Origin: Salinisphaera sp040361255
GTDB taxonomy: Bacteria; Pseudomonadota; Gammaproteobacteria; Nevskiales; Salinisphaeraceae
Direction of reading: 5' to 3'
DNA: 64,000 nucleotides
Assembly: GCF_040361255.1 (NCBI RefSeq)
Contig: NZ_APNG01000001.1
Coordinates: 248,001-312,000 of the forward strand
The notes below the pieces were generated by a model, which saw only the letters and a list, made by a program, of their open reading frames with translations, had not been told where the DNA came from and ran no database searches. This document shows, one piece after another, positions 9,104-17,789 of the stretch; positions within the stretch are counted from its first letter, which is position 1; each line of letters starts with the position of its first letter. Made by a program: the position numbers and the translations under genes.

Positions 9104-9135
9104 AAAAAAGCCGCCTCTATGGGCGGCTTTTTTTT
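9104..9135. terminator. Bidirectional rho-independent terminator
   Basis: A GCCGCC / GGCGGC stem with a 6-nt loop has a run of A on the left and eight T on the right, so it works on both strands. It serves the RRM gene (plus) and the phoD-phoX unit (minus, ending at 9165). Confidence 0.9.
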
Positions 9136-9164
9136 GACCGGTCGTCGGGCCGCCCGGTCGCGGG

Positions 9165-11003
9165 TTACGCCGACGCAAACGCAGTCTGTGGTGAAGCTTC
9201 GCGAACCACGGGCTCGAGGGCGTCGTTGCGTGCCTCGGCGGTACCGATACTTTGCGCCAGATCTGCGGTCGCGGTTTCGCCGGTGCTGGCCGTGCGCTGT
9301 TCCTGCAGGCGATTGTCGCCGCTGACGGTCACGAAAGAAGTCGCAAAGCGCTCGCTGGCGTCGCGCTCGGCGATGGTATTTACATACCAGAATTCGCCTT
9401 GCAGCCGTTCGGCCGTGATATCGAGCAGTACATAGCCATGATTGGCCAGATCCACATATTTCATATGCGGATTGAGCAGCCGCAACGAATCGCGCAGCGG
9501 CTGTAGCTCGGGTAAACCAGAAGACGTTACCGACGGCGACACGAACTCCACGGCCCGCGCGCCTTCGCCCGTGATCGGGTTGTAGACGAGCGGATTGTTC
9601 GGATCTTCGCTGACATCCTGGGCCCAGGATGTATGGATATCCCCGGCCAGCACCGCCACATTGTTGAGCCCCTGAATACGAATCTGGTCGATCACCCGGC
9701 CACGCGCGGCGGGATAGCCGTCCCATTGATCCACATTGAGCGCGATACCGCCCTCGGTGAGCAGCGACAGCTTGGCGTTGAGCGCGGGCAGTAATTCCAG
9801 GTCGATCAGCCTGGGCAAACCCAGGCGTAACGGCATGAACATGACCTGCTGGCCGATGAGCTTCCATTGCGCCACCGAACGGGTGAGTTCGGTCGTCAGC
9901 CACGCCTCCTGTTCAAAGCCCAGCAGCGTGCGCCGCTCGTCGTAGATAGTCGAACTGTCGAGCGGGCTCGATGCCTGCTGATCGCGACCGATCAAACGCG
10001 TATCGAGCATGATCAAATCGACCAGATTGCCCCAGCTAAAGCGTCGATAGATCCGCTCGGGGCGTTCCGGCTCGACCGCGCGTATCGGCAGCCATTCGTA
10101 ATACGCCTGGATCGAACGCGCCTTGCGCGACACCCAGTCCCCCTCCGTATCGGGCTGGTGGTTTTCGGCCCCGTCTTTCCAGCTGTCGTTGGTCGATTCG
10201 TGATCGTCCCAGACCACGATCATCGGATGCGCGCCGTGCAACGCCTGCAGGTCCGGGTCGCGCTTGTACTGGGCATGGCGCATGCGGTAGTCAGCGAGCG
10301 TCACGATCTCGTGATCCGGCGCGTGCGCCCGACCCAGCTCGCCGGCACTGCCGTATTCGTAAATATAGTCGCCCAGGTGCAGTACGAGATCGATGTCCGC
10401 GTGCGTGGCCATGGCCGCGTAGACGTTGAAATATCCGTCCGGATACTGCGAACAGGAGGTAAAGGCGATTCGGGCGCGTTCGATCGGGCCGGCCGGCGCG
10501 GTGCGGGTACGCCCGACCGGAGACGCCGTACCGTTGGCGATAAAACGATAGAAATAGGTCGTGCCCGGCACGAGTCCGTTGCGATCGATCTTGACCGTAT
10601 AATCGCGGCGGGCGTCGGTTCGGAAGTCGTCTTCAACGACGATATCGGAAAGCGATTCATCACGGGCCACGACATAACGCCCGCCAATCGGCAGGTTATC
10701 GCTTTTGTCTTGCGGCGTCACCCGGGTCCAGAGTACGACCGCATCGGTGAGCGGATCGCCGCTGGCCACGCCATGTTCGAAACGAACCACCGCGTCGCTG
10801 ATCGCCGGCATACCGGGATCGGCGCTGCCCTCATCGTTCGTGTCGTCCTTGTCGTCGCTTGTGTTGCGCAGATCGACGCTGCCGTCGTCGTGGCAAGCGG
10901 CCAGCCACGGCGTAATCGCCAGGCTGGAACCGGCCAGGCCGGCCCGGCGCAGAAACCCACGGCGCGACGCCGAATGCCCGGCGGGCTTGCGTGGGCCACT
11001 CAT
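9165..11003 (-). CDS. phoD: PhoD-family alkaline phosphatase/phosphodiesterase, Tat lipoprotein
   Basis: 612 residues. The N-terminus has a Tat motif SRRGFL (13-18), a hydrophobic stretch and a lipobox-like LAAC (Cys37). An Asp/Ser-rich linker follows, then the PhoD N-terminal domain (HGVASGDPLTDAVVLWTRV) and the metallophosphatase domain. The metal motifs TSCSQ, HLGDYIYEY, VVWDDHESTND and AGDIHTSW are all present. PhoD enzymes use Ca2+/Fe3+ and release phosphate from mono- and diesters outside the cytoplasm. The start overlaps the phoX stop by 4 bp (ATGA), so the two are co-translated. Confidence 0.93.
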   Translation of the reverse strand: MSGPRKPAGHSASRRGFLRRAGLAGSSLAITPWLAACHDDGSVDLRNTSDDKDDTNDEGSADPGMPAISDAVVRFEHGVASGDPLTDAVVLWTRVTPQDKSDNLPIGGRYVVARDESLSDIVVEDDFRTDARRDYTVKIDRNGLVPGTTYFYRFIANGTASPVGRTRTAPAGPIERARIAFTSCSQYPDGYFNVYAAMATHADIDLVLHLGDYIYEYGSAGELGRAHAPDHEIVTLADYRMRHAQYKRDPDLQALHGAHPMIVVWDDHESTNDSWKDGAENHQPDTEGDWVSRKARSIQAYYEWLPIRAVEPERPERIYRRFSWGNLVDLIMLDTRLIGRDQQASSPLDSSTIYDERRTLLGFEQEAWLTTELTRSVAQWKLIGQQVMFMPLRLGLPRLIDLELLPALNAKLSLLTEGGIALNVDQWDGYPAARGRVIDQIRIQGLNNVAVLAGDIHTSWAQDVSEDPNNPLVYNPITGEGARAVEFVSPSVTSSGLPELQPLRDSLRLLNPHMKYVDLANHGYVLLDITAERLQGEFWYVNTIAERDASERFATSFVTVSGDNRLQEQRTASTGETATADLAQSIGTAEARNDALEPVVREASPQTAFASA

Positions 11004-12442
11004 GTCGAGGTCTGCGGGTCGAAAAAACGCTGGCCGTCGATGCCGCGTATTTCGTAGGTGATACCAAAACCGCCATCGCTATCGTCGCCATCGACATTAC
11101 GACGCCCGCGCTGGCTGGAAAAATACAAACGACTGCCATCGGGCGAGAAAGCCGGCCCGGTGATCTCGGAATCCGGCTGATTGACCACTTGCACCAGCGG
11201 CAGAATGTCGCGCTCGGCGGTAATCGCCACGATCTGCATATCGCCGCCATCTTCGGCAACCAGAATATCGCCAAGCGGCGAAATGGTGACGTTATCCACC
11301 CCCGTGAGCACGGGCTCGTCGAACAGGGCGTCGTCGTAGATGATTTCGATGAAACCGTCGGCCGTATCGTAGGCCCAGACACGGTTATCACCCTTGGTGG
11401 TGAAGAACACGATCCCGTCGTGATACCAGATGCCTTCGCCGCCATCGAAGACACTGGCCTGTTCGACCTGCTGGCGGGTCGGCGTATTGCCCGGAATGAT
11501 CGTGAAGGCGGTATTGACCACGGCATCGATCAGCCCGCCAACGAGCGGCAGCTCGCCCAGCTCGCCAGCCAGGTTTTCGACTTCGGTGAGCAGCGCGGTC
11601 GGTGGATTGGGTTGTGGCACGTCGTGCCACACGATCGCACGGCGGGTCATGGGGTCATCGCCCACGAGTTCCGCGATCTGTAGCGTGCCTGAATCCAGCG
11701 ACGGATAGGCATCGCAGACGAACCGATAGAAACCGCCCTGCGGATCGTCCTCGGTCATGTAGACGATGCCGGCGTTGGGGTCGATGGTCGCGGCTTCATG
11801 ATTGAACGTACCCAGCGCCGGTTTCTTGTTGGACAGTGCATCGGTCGCGCCCGCCCCGGTTGGGTCGCATTCATAGACACTGCCGGCTTCGTACTCCTCG
11901 CAGGTCAGCCATGTGCCCCAGGGCGTCGGACCGCCGGCGCAATTGAGGATGGTGCCGGTCTGGATCGCATAGGCATCCACGATCTCGCCATTGGCATCGA
12001 AACGAAGCGCCCCCACGCCGCCCGGCACGAACTCGCTGTTGGAGACATAAACCCAGCCGCCATCGTCCATGCGAAAGGTCGCACCGCCGTCGGGATAGGT
12101 ATGCCAGAGATAGGGCGAACCGGCATAGGGGCGTTGTCCCGCCGTGGCGACCACCCGGGAAACAAAGCCCGGTGGCAGGCGTACCCCGTTTTCGTCAGCC
12201 GCGCCGAGCGCCCCAAGCCGACTGATCGGCGAGCCCGTGCTATCGCCGCCGTCCGGCATGCCGGGGCGCACGGTTCCCCCACCGCCCGAGCCCTGGCCGG
12301 AACTGAGAGAAACCGACGCATCGCCGTCGTTACACCCACTCAACAAGCTCCCGGTGACCAGTAATCCGGCACCGCTGAGGCTTTGCAACAACAATCGCCG
12401 ACGCACGGGATCGTGCGCGCGCGGCGCAGAACGCTTGACCAT
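11000..12442 (-). CDS. phoX: PhoX-family (DUF839) alkaline phosphatase, Tat lipoprotein
   Basis: 480 residues. A twin-arginine region (VRRRLLL, 13-19), a hydrophobic segment and LLSGC (Cys37) predict Tat export and lipid anchoring, followed by a Gly/Ser-rich linker. PhoX signature stretches include NCAGGPTPWGTWLTCEE, FNHEAATIDP and MTEDDPQGGFYRF, which contribute Ca2+/Fe binding in the beta-propeller. It acts on phosphomonoesters in the envelope. Upstream (12458-12473) lies a 6-bp inverted repeat, AACGCA-N4-TGCGTT; I found no convincing PhoB box. Confidence 0.9.
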   Translation of the reverse strand: MVKRSAPRAHDPVRRRLLLQSLSGAGLLVTGSLLSGCNDGDASVSLSSGQGSGGGGTVRPGMPDGGDSTGSPISRLGALGAADENGVRLPPGFVSRVVATAGQRPYAGSPYLWHTYPDGGATFRMDDGGWVYVSNSEFVPGGVGALRFDANGEIVDAYAIQTGTILNCAGGPTPWGTWLTCEEYEAGSVYECDPTGAGATDALSNKKPALGTFNHEAATIDPNAGIVYMTEDDPQGGFYRFVCDAYPSLDSGTLQIAELVGDDPMTRRAIVWHDVPQPNPPTALLTEVENLAGELGELPLVGGLIDAVVNTAFTIIPGNTPTRQQVEQASVFDGGEGIWYHDGIVFFTTKGDNRVWAYDTADGFIEIIYDDALFDEPVLTGVDNVTISPLGDILVAEDGGDMQIVAITAERDILPLVQVVNQPDSEITGPAFSPDGSRLYFSSQRGRRNVDGDDSDGGFGITYEIRGIDGQRFFDPQTST

Positions 12443-12548
12443 GTCGTACCCCCAACAAACGCAAGAGTGCGTTCTCGAAGGCTAGTCTCGAACCATGACC
12501 GTATTGTGAAACACGATCTTTTCCCGCCGGCGACCGGTTGCGCAGCGA

Positions 12549-14600
12549 TTAGCCGGTGGCCACCGCCGCTTGTGGGTCTTGCGGCGCCAGCGTCGGCGCG
12601 TCTGCGACGGGCTGACTTTGGCCGCTGGCGGCCACGACATGATTTTCGCCCGCACGTACCTGCCAGGCGCTGGCAAAGCGCTGCTGGTTGTTACGGCTTT
12701 TGATGTCGTCGACATACCACCATTCGGCCTGCATGCGCTCGCGGGTGATATCCAGCAGCAGATAGCCGCGCTGGGTCAGCTCGGCATATTTCATATGCGG
12801 GTTCTGGCTGAGAATCGTATCGCGCAGATCGTTGCTGTCGAAGCCCGGTGAGGTCACCGACGTGGCCACGAATTCCACGCCCATCGAGCCCAGGCCGGTG
12901 GCCGGGTCGTAGGCTGCGGCATTGTTCGGATCCTCGGTGATATCCATGGCCCAGGAGGTATGAATATCGCCGGTGAGTACCACCACGTTGTCGATCGCCA
13001 CATTCGGCGCGGCCTGGCCGCCACGAATGATCTCCCACACCCGTTCGCGGGCCCGCGGATAGCCATCCCACTGATCGGAATTGAAAAAAACGCCGCCCTG
13101 GCCGCCCGGGTTGGTGGCGTTGCTGGCATTGGGCGCGCCCACGGACTTGAGCTGGCCAAACATGACCTGCTGACCGATGAGTTTCCAGATCGCCGGCGAT
13201 TGTTCGAGCCGGTCGGCCAGCCATTGCCGTTGATTGTCGTCGATCAGGGTCCGATCGGCGTTCGCATAATCGCCGGTATCGGTAAACCCCTGCTCGGCAT
13301 TGTTTTCGAGCTGCTGGTCGCGCCCGATCAGGCGCGTATCCAGCATCGACAGCGACACCAGGTCGCCGATCTCGAAGCCGCGATAGATCCGCTCGCGATT
13401 ATCCGGTTCGGTTTCACGGATCGGCAGCCATTCGTAATAGGCCTGGATCGAAACCGCTTCGCGCTTGCTCCACGGCCCCTCGCCGCGATCGGGGTCGTGG
13501 TTCTGGGCGCCACCGCGCCAGCTGTCATTGGTCGATTCGTGGTCGTCCACCAGACCATCCGATCAGCTCCGCAGCGGTCCGCGCCAGCGCCTTTGTGCTC
13601 GACTGGCAAGGAATGAGGAGGGCCGTGTGCTGTTTGCACACAACCGACGAATGACGCCGCCAGCCGAGCACAAAGGCCTGGCCCAACGGGTTTGGCCCAA
13701 ACCGCCCGTCTGCGGCGTTGCTCGCCTAGATCGTGAGTACCCACGATGCGGCGGCGCGCGCCTTGCAGCCGAACGGTTTGGGACTCAAACGCGGATCGCT
13801 GCGGAGCTGATCGGATGGTCCCAGATCATCGGATGCTGACGATGCAGCTCCTGCAGGTCGACATCGGTCTTGTAACAGGCATGGCGGGTCCGGTAGTCGT
13901 CGAGGCTGACGATTTCGTAGGGCGGTTCAGGGGCACGGCCGAGCGGTCGCCCGTCGCCGTATTCATCCGGATTCTCGGCCTCGGATACGCCGCGCCCCGG
14001 GTATTCGTAGATGTAATCGCCCAGATGCAACACCAGATCCAGATCGGCGCGCTCGGCGACCCGACCATAGACATTGAAGAAGCCGAAGGGATAATTCGAG
14101 CAGGACAGCACGGCGATCCGCAGCCGCTCGACGCCGCTCGTGGGCAGGGTTTTCGTGCGCCCGACCGGCGAGCGCTCGGTGGCGGTCTCAAAACAGTAGT
14201 AATAGGTCGTGTTGGCGGCCAGGCCGGTGGCATCCACCTTGACGGTGTAGTCACGCGCCGCGCCGGTAATCACGGTGCCGCTACGCAGCACGTTGCGCAT
14301 GTCCGGCGATTCGGACAGAAACCAGTTGACGCTGATATCGCCCTCGATCGCCGGCGTCACCCGGCTCCAGAGCATGACGCGATCGGTCAACGGGTCGCCG
14401 CTGGCCACGCCATGGACGAACTGCGCGGCACTGCTGCCCGGCGCACGCGACACCCGTACCGAACTGCCGCCATCGTCGCTGCAACCGGCCAGGCCGACCA
14501 GCGATAACGCGGCGCCGCCGGCGAATCCGGCCCGACGCAGAAAAGAACGACGTGTCTGTGGCGCGAGCACGCTGCGATGATGCCGGGTGGGCTGACCCAT
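12549..14600 (-). pseudogene. Second phoD, split by a MITE insertion
   Basis: Two collinear fragments make one PhoD-like gene. The N-terminal part (13785-14600) has a Tat motif (TRRSFLRRAG), lipobox LAGC (Cys40), HGVASGDPLTD and HLGDYIYEY, and runs to HPMIW. It then enters the inserted element and stops after 13 foreign residues. The C-terminal part (12549-13550) resumes at DDHESTNDSW, the very next conserved motif, and continues through TGDIHTSW to the normal C-terminus. The neighbouring intact PhoD reads HPMIVVWDDHESTNDSW across the same point. The break falls in the metal-binding motif, so the product should be inactive. The promoter side is intact. Confidence 0.9.
13553..13820. mobile_element. 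268-bp MITE-like element inside phoD
   Basis: The ends are perfect 24-bp inverted repeats (13553-13576 and 13797-13820; outer bases GACCATCC / GGATGGTC). They are flanked by CCA on both sides (13550-13552, 13821-13823); CCAG is possible if one end is set 1 bp inward. There is no ORF of transposase type. Inside is a 19-bp inverted repeat with one mismatch (13589-13607 and 13659-13677), a GTGTGC/GCACAC hairpin in its loop and a GGTTTGG-C-CCAAACC palindrome. This is the structure of a non-autonomous element moved in trans; the parent transposase is not in the window. Confidence 0.88.
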
Positions 14601-14659
14601 AGGTTTGTTCCGAACGACAGATCCAATGCCGCGGAGCCTGGGACAATGGTGTTAAGTCT

Positions 14660-15889
14660 TCATGACTCCGCCCGGCACGCAAACACGCGAGCCGGCAGCT
14701 TCAGACCGGTCGTAGGCAAGCGGACCTGGCGCAGGGTCACGAACATGAACAGCAACGGATTGACATCGTAGATGGCCCGCAGCGGCGCAATTAGCGCCGG
14801 GTCGAGAAAGCCGTCATCCGCCAGCGCTTCGAGATCGATCGCGCCCGCGATCGCCGAATGCGGATAGCCACTGGCATAGCACAACCGATCGAAAAACTGC
14901 GGATGCTGTAACAGCGGCGCGAGCACCGATTGATCCCGCCGGCCGGCCAGAACGCCGTCGAGCGCGATACGCAGCCGCGCCCGGTAGGCCGGCTGCCGCA
15001 ACAACGCGAACAGCGATTCCATGACCTCGCGCGCATCGTCTGCGGGCTCGTCGATGGAAACCGTGACCGCGACGCCCGCCTCAAGGGCGTCGCGTAACGC
15101 CCGCGCATCGATCATCGCCTGGCCTGTTTCGCTGTCGCGCCCCGGCCCAATCCGGGTATGCAGGCGCATATCGTGTGCGGCCATCACCGCATAGGCGGCT
15201 TGGGCAGATGCACCGGCAAGATCGATCTGCTGTTGCGCCGGCCACCAGGCCACATCGCGCACACCGCGCTCGGCCCAGCGCCTGAGCACTGCGACAGCAT
15301 CCGGTCGCGCCGGGTGCACCGACACCACGGGAATGAGGTGCCCATCGCTACGTGCGGCAAGCGCTACGACATCGGCATTGGCCACGAAGGCCGTGGTAGC
15401 GCCGGCATCGAGCGCACCCGCCCGGCTATAGACCGCGTCCCGGGCGAATACATAGGCTCGATAGTCGCCCGGCATGGCATCGATCTGGCGCAGCAACCGC
15501 GAGGCCTGAAGCTCGAAGGCCTGCAAGACATCGTCCACGCCGGCGGCATGACGTAGAAACTGCCATTCGAGCCAGGCCCGCGGGGCCGTCGGCACGGATA
15601 CATTGACCCGCGGCTGATCCGGTTCGCCGGGCGCGCGCGCACCGATAGCGCGACTCGACAGCAGCGCGACCTGATGATCGACGATACCGGCGTCGAGATC
15701 CGCCATGCTGTCGGCGATCAGTTGCCTTGCGCTATCGGCCAGCAGCCAGTCGGCGTCCTCGGGCTGGTGCGACCAGGCGCCGGCATAGGTGTTGAGTAGC
15801 GTATGCCAACCGGCCACGCCGGCCACCACCACCAGGGCGACGAACAACGCGAGTACGCCGAGGCGGTTGAACAGGCGCTCGTAGCTCAC
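14660..15889 (-). CDS. Membrane-anchored amidohydrolase-like protein with degenerate active site
   Basis: 409 residues with one N-terminal membrane segment (about 11-30). The later part follows amidohydrolase-2-type TIM-barrel proteins: VVSVHPARPDAVAVLRRW, the G(V)RDVAWWPAQQ strand, and a C-terminal IYDVNPLLFMFV. Two positions where relatives usually carry metal ligands look changed: the THAGE-like stretch reads LHTRIGP, and the SDYP-like motif reads ASGYPHS. It may therefore be non-catalytic. The family was recognised from pattern memory, so the assignment is moderate. It starts 3 bp after the oppF stop and is probably co-transcribed with it. Confidence 0.55.
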   Translation of the reverse strand: MSYERLFNRLGVLALFVALVVVAGVAGWHTLLNTYAGAWSHQPEDADWLLADSARQLIADSMADLDAGIVDHQVALLSSRAIGARAPGEPDQPRVNVSVPTAPRAWLEWQFLRHAAGVDDVLQAFELQASRLLRQIDAMPGDYRAYVFARDAVYSRAGALDAGATTAFVANADVVALAARSDGHLIPVVSVHPARPDAVAVLRRWAERGVRDVAWWPAQQQIDLAGASAQAAYAVMAAHDMRLHTRIGPGRDSETGQAMIDARALRDALEAGVAVTVSIDEPADDAREVMESLFALLRQPAYRARLRIALDGVLAGRRDQSVLAPLLQHPQFFDRLCYASGYPHSAIAGAIDLEALADDGFLDPALIAPLRAIYDVNPLLFMFVTLRQVRLPTTGLKLPARVFACRAES

Positions 15890-15892
15890 GCG

Positions 15893-16927
15893 TCAGCCGG
15901 TCGCGGCGAGCCGATCCCTGGCAACGGCTTCGGCATGCAGGCAGGCCACATGGCTCTCGCCGCCAAATGCCCGCAGCGCGGGCGTTTGTGCCGCGCAATC
16001 CGCCTGTGCCCAGGGGCAGCGGGTACGAAACACGCAGCCGGAGGGCGGATCGGCCGGCGACGGCAACTCGCCGGACAAGGCGATTCGACGCCGACGACGT
16101 TCGAGTTCCGGATCCGGGCGCGGTACGGCCGACAACAACGCCCGCGTATACGGATGTGCCGGGCGCTCGAACAGCGTGTTCGACGGCGCGCGTTCCATGA
16201 CCCGGCCCAGATACATCACCATCACTTCATCGCTGATCTGGCGTACCACGGCCAGGTCGTGAGCGATGAACAGAATGGCGATGCCGAACTCGGCCTGGAG
16301 CTGTTGCAGCAGTTCCACGATCTTCGCCTGGATCGAGACATCCAGCGCCGATACCGGCTCGTCGCAGATCAGCACCTTCGGCTCGACCACCAGCGCGCGC
16401 GCGATACCGATCCGCTGGCACTGCCCACCCGAGAATTCGTGTGGATAACGATTGATCTGGCTCTGCGACAACCCGACCCGCTCGATCATCGCCGCCACGC
16501 GCCGGCGTCGATCCGCGCGACCCAGGTCGGGGCGTAGATGCCGCAACGGCTCGGCCACGATCTGGCCCACGGTCATGCGCGGATCGAGACTGGCGAGTGG
16601 GTCCTGGAAGATCATCTGCACATCACGCCGCAGGGCTTTCCAGCTGGCTGCCCGGTCGTGACGTATCGTGTTGTCTTCGAACACAATCTCGCCCGATGTG
16701 ACGGACACCATGCCGGTCAGCGCACGCGCCAGCGTCGACTTGCCACAGCCGGATTCGCCCACCAGCCCGAGCGTGCGCCCAGGGGCCAGGTTCAGGCTCA
16801 CGCCGTCAACCGCCTTGAGCACGCCCGCGTCGGCGGCGAACAGACCACCGCCCAGCGGAAAATGCACCTTGAGATTGTCTACCCGTAGCAACGTTTCGCT
16901 CATCGACTGGCCGTTTTCGTAAGGCAT
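15893..16927 (-). CDS. oppF: Oligopeptide ABC transporter ATPase OppF
   Basis: 344 residues from ATG at 16927 (GGA 6 nt upstream); GTG at 16930 is an alternative. Walker A GESGCGKST, Q-loop FQDPLASLDPR, signature FSGGQCQRIGIARAL, Walker B VLICDEPVSALD and switch H (AHDLAVV) are all present. The C-terminal oligopeptide/dipeptide domain has the Cys-rich GCVFRTRCPWAQ that may bind an Fe-S cluster in this family. It should pair with OppD, whose gene is 2.3 kb away, beyond cls and a gene on the other strand. Confidence 0.92.
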   Translation of the reverse strand: MPYENGQSMSETLLRVDNLKVHFPLGGGLFAADAGVLKAVDGVSLNLAPGRTLGLVGESGCGKSTLARALTGMVSVTSGEIVFEDNTIRHDRAASWKALRRDVQMIFQDPLASLDPRMTVGQIVAEPLRHLRPDLGRADRRRRVAAMIERVGLSQSQINRYPHEFSGGQCQRIGIARALVVEPKVLICDEPVSALDVSIQAKIVELLQQLQAEFGIAILFIAHDLAVVRQISDEVMVMYLGRVMERAPSNTLFERPAHPYTRALLSAVPRPDPELERRRRRIALSGELPSPADPPSGCVFRTRCPWAQADCAAQTPALRAFGGESHVACLHAEAVARDRLAATG

Positions 16928-16959
16928 CACTCATCCGGTAACGATGGTACGCTGACCCT

Positions 16960-17787
16960 GTGAATTCGCCCACTGCACCCGGCGCTCTGACGCGTCCCAG
17001 CCAAGCGGGGCCGAGCCTGTCGTTGTTGAGTTTCAACATGCAGGTCGGCGTCGGCACCAAGCGTTATCGCGAATACATAACCCGCGGCTGGCGCCATCTG
17101 CTGCCCAGCCAGCAGGTACGCGACAACCTCGACCGTATCGGCGAACTGCTGGTCGGCCACGACATCATCGGCCTGCAGGAAATCGATGCCGGCAGCCGGC
17201 GCAGCCAGTACCGCAACCAGATCGAGCATCTGGCCGAAGCCGCCGGCTTCGAATACTGGCGGGTCCAGGTCAATCGCGATCTCGGGCGCGTCGCCCAGCA
17301 CGGGCTCGGGCTGATCAGCCGCTATACGCCGTTCGCGGTGAGCGAACACAAGCTGCCGGGGCGCCTGCCCGGGCGCGGCGCGTTGATCGCGCGCTTCGGC
17401 ACGCCGGAAGACCCGCTTGCCGTGGTGATCACGCACCTGGCACTCGGCGCCGGTAGCCGGGCACGCCAGCTGGCCGCGATCTGCGACCTCGTGGCCCGGG
17501 ATCGCCATGTGGTGATCATGGGCGATACCAACTGCACGGCTTCGGCGCTGATCGCCGACCCGGCGCTGGCGGCCAGCGGGCTGCGTGTCTACGACCGGCC
17601 GCTGCCGACCTTTCCCAGCTGGCGTCCGCGGCGCGGCATCGATCATATCCTCACCTCGCCGACGCTCAATATCGGCGAAGCGCGTGTGATCGATACCGTG
17701 CTCTCCGACCATCTGCCGGTGCATATGCGTATCGAGATGCCCGCTACCCTGGCTCATTCGCTCGACGCCAGCCACCGGCAACGATAG
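16960..17787 (+). CDS. Endonuclease/exonuclease/phosphatase-fold hydrolase
   Basis: 275 residues from GTG at 16960, divergent from oppF by 32 bp. The EEP-fold motifs appear in order: LSFNMQVG, IIGLQEID (metal Glu), HGLGLISRY, VVITHLALG, VIMGDTNC, GIDHIL and SDHLPVHM. There is no signal peptide. The family includes DNA repair nucleases, phospholipid phosphatases and sphingomyelinase-like enzymes. It lies convergent with a cardiolipin synthase-like gene (2 bp between the two genes), which hints at a lipid substrate, but this is weak evidence. Confidence 0.85.
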   Translation: MNSPTAPGALTRPSQAGPSLSLLSFNMQVGVGTKRYREYITRGWRHLLPSQQVRDNLDRIGELLVGHDIIGLQEIDAGSRRSQYRNQIEHLAEAAGFEYWRVQVNRDLGRVAQHGLGLISRYTPFAVSEHKLPGRLPGRGALIARFGTPEDPLAVVITHLALGAGSRARQLAAICDLVARDRHVVIMGDTNCTASALIADPALAASGLRVYDRPLPTFPSWRPRRGIDHILTSPTLNIGEARVIDTVLSDHLPVHMRIEMPATLAHSLDASHRQR

Positions 17788-17789
17788 TC

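Noticed and set aside
12443..12548. PhoB box upstream of phoX
   Set aside because: One GGTCATG-like half is present, but no second repeat at 11-bp spacing.
13465..13839. Small plus-strand frame across the MITE as a transposase
   Set aside because: It has no DDE or other transposase motif and runs through phoD sequence; the element appears non-coding.
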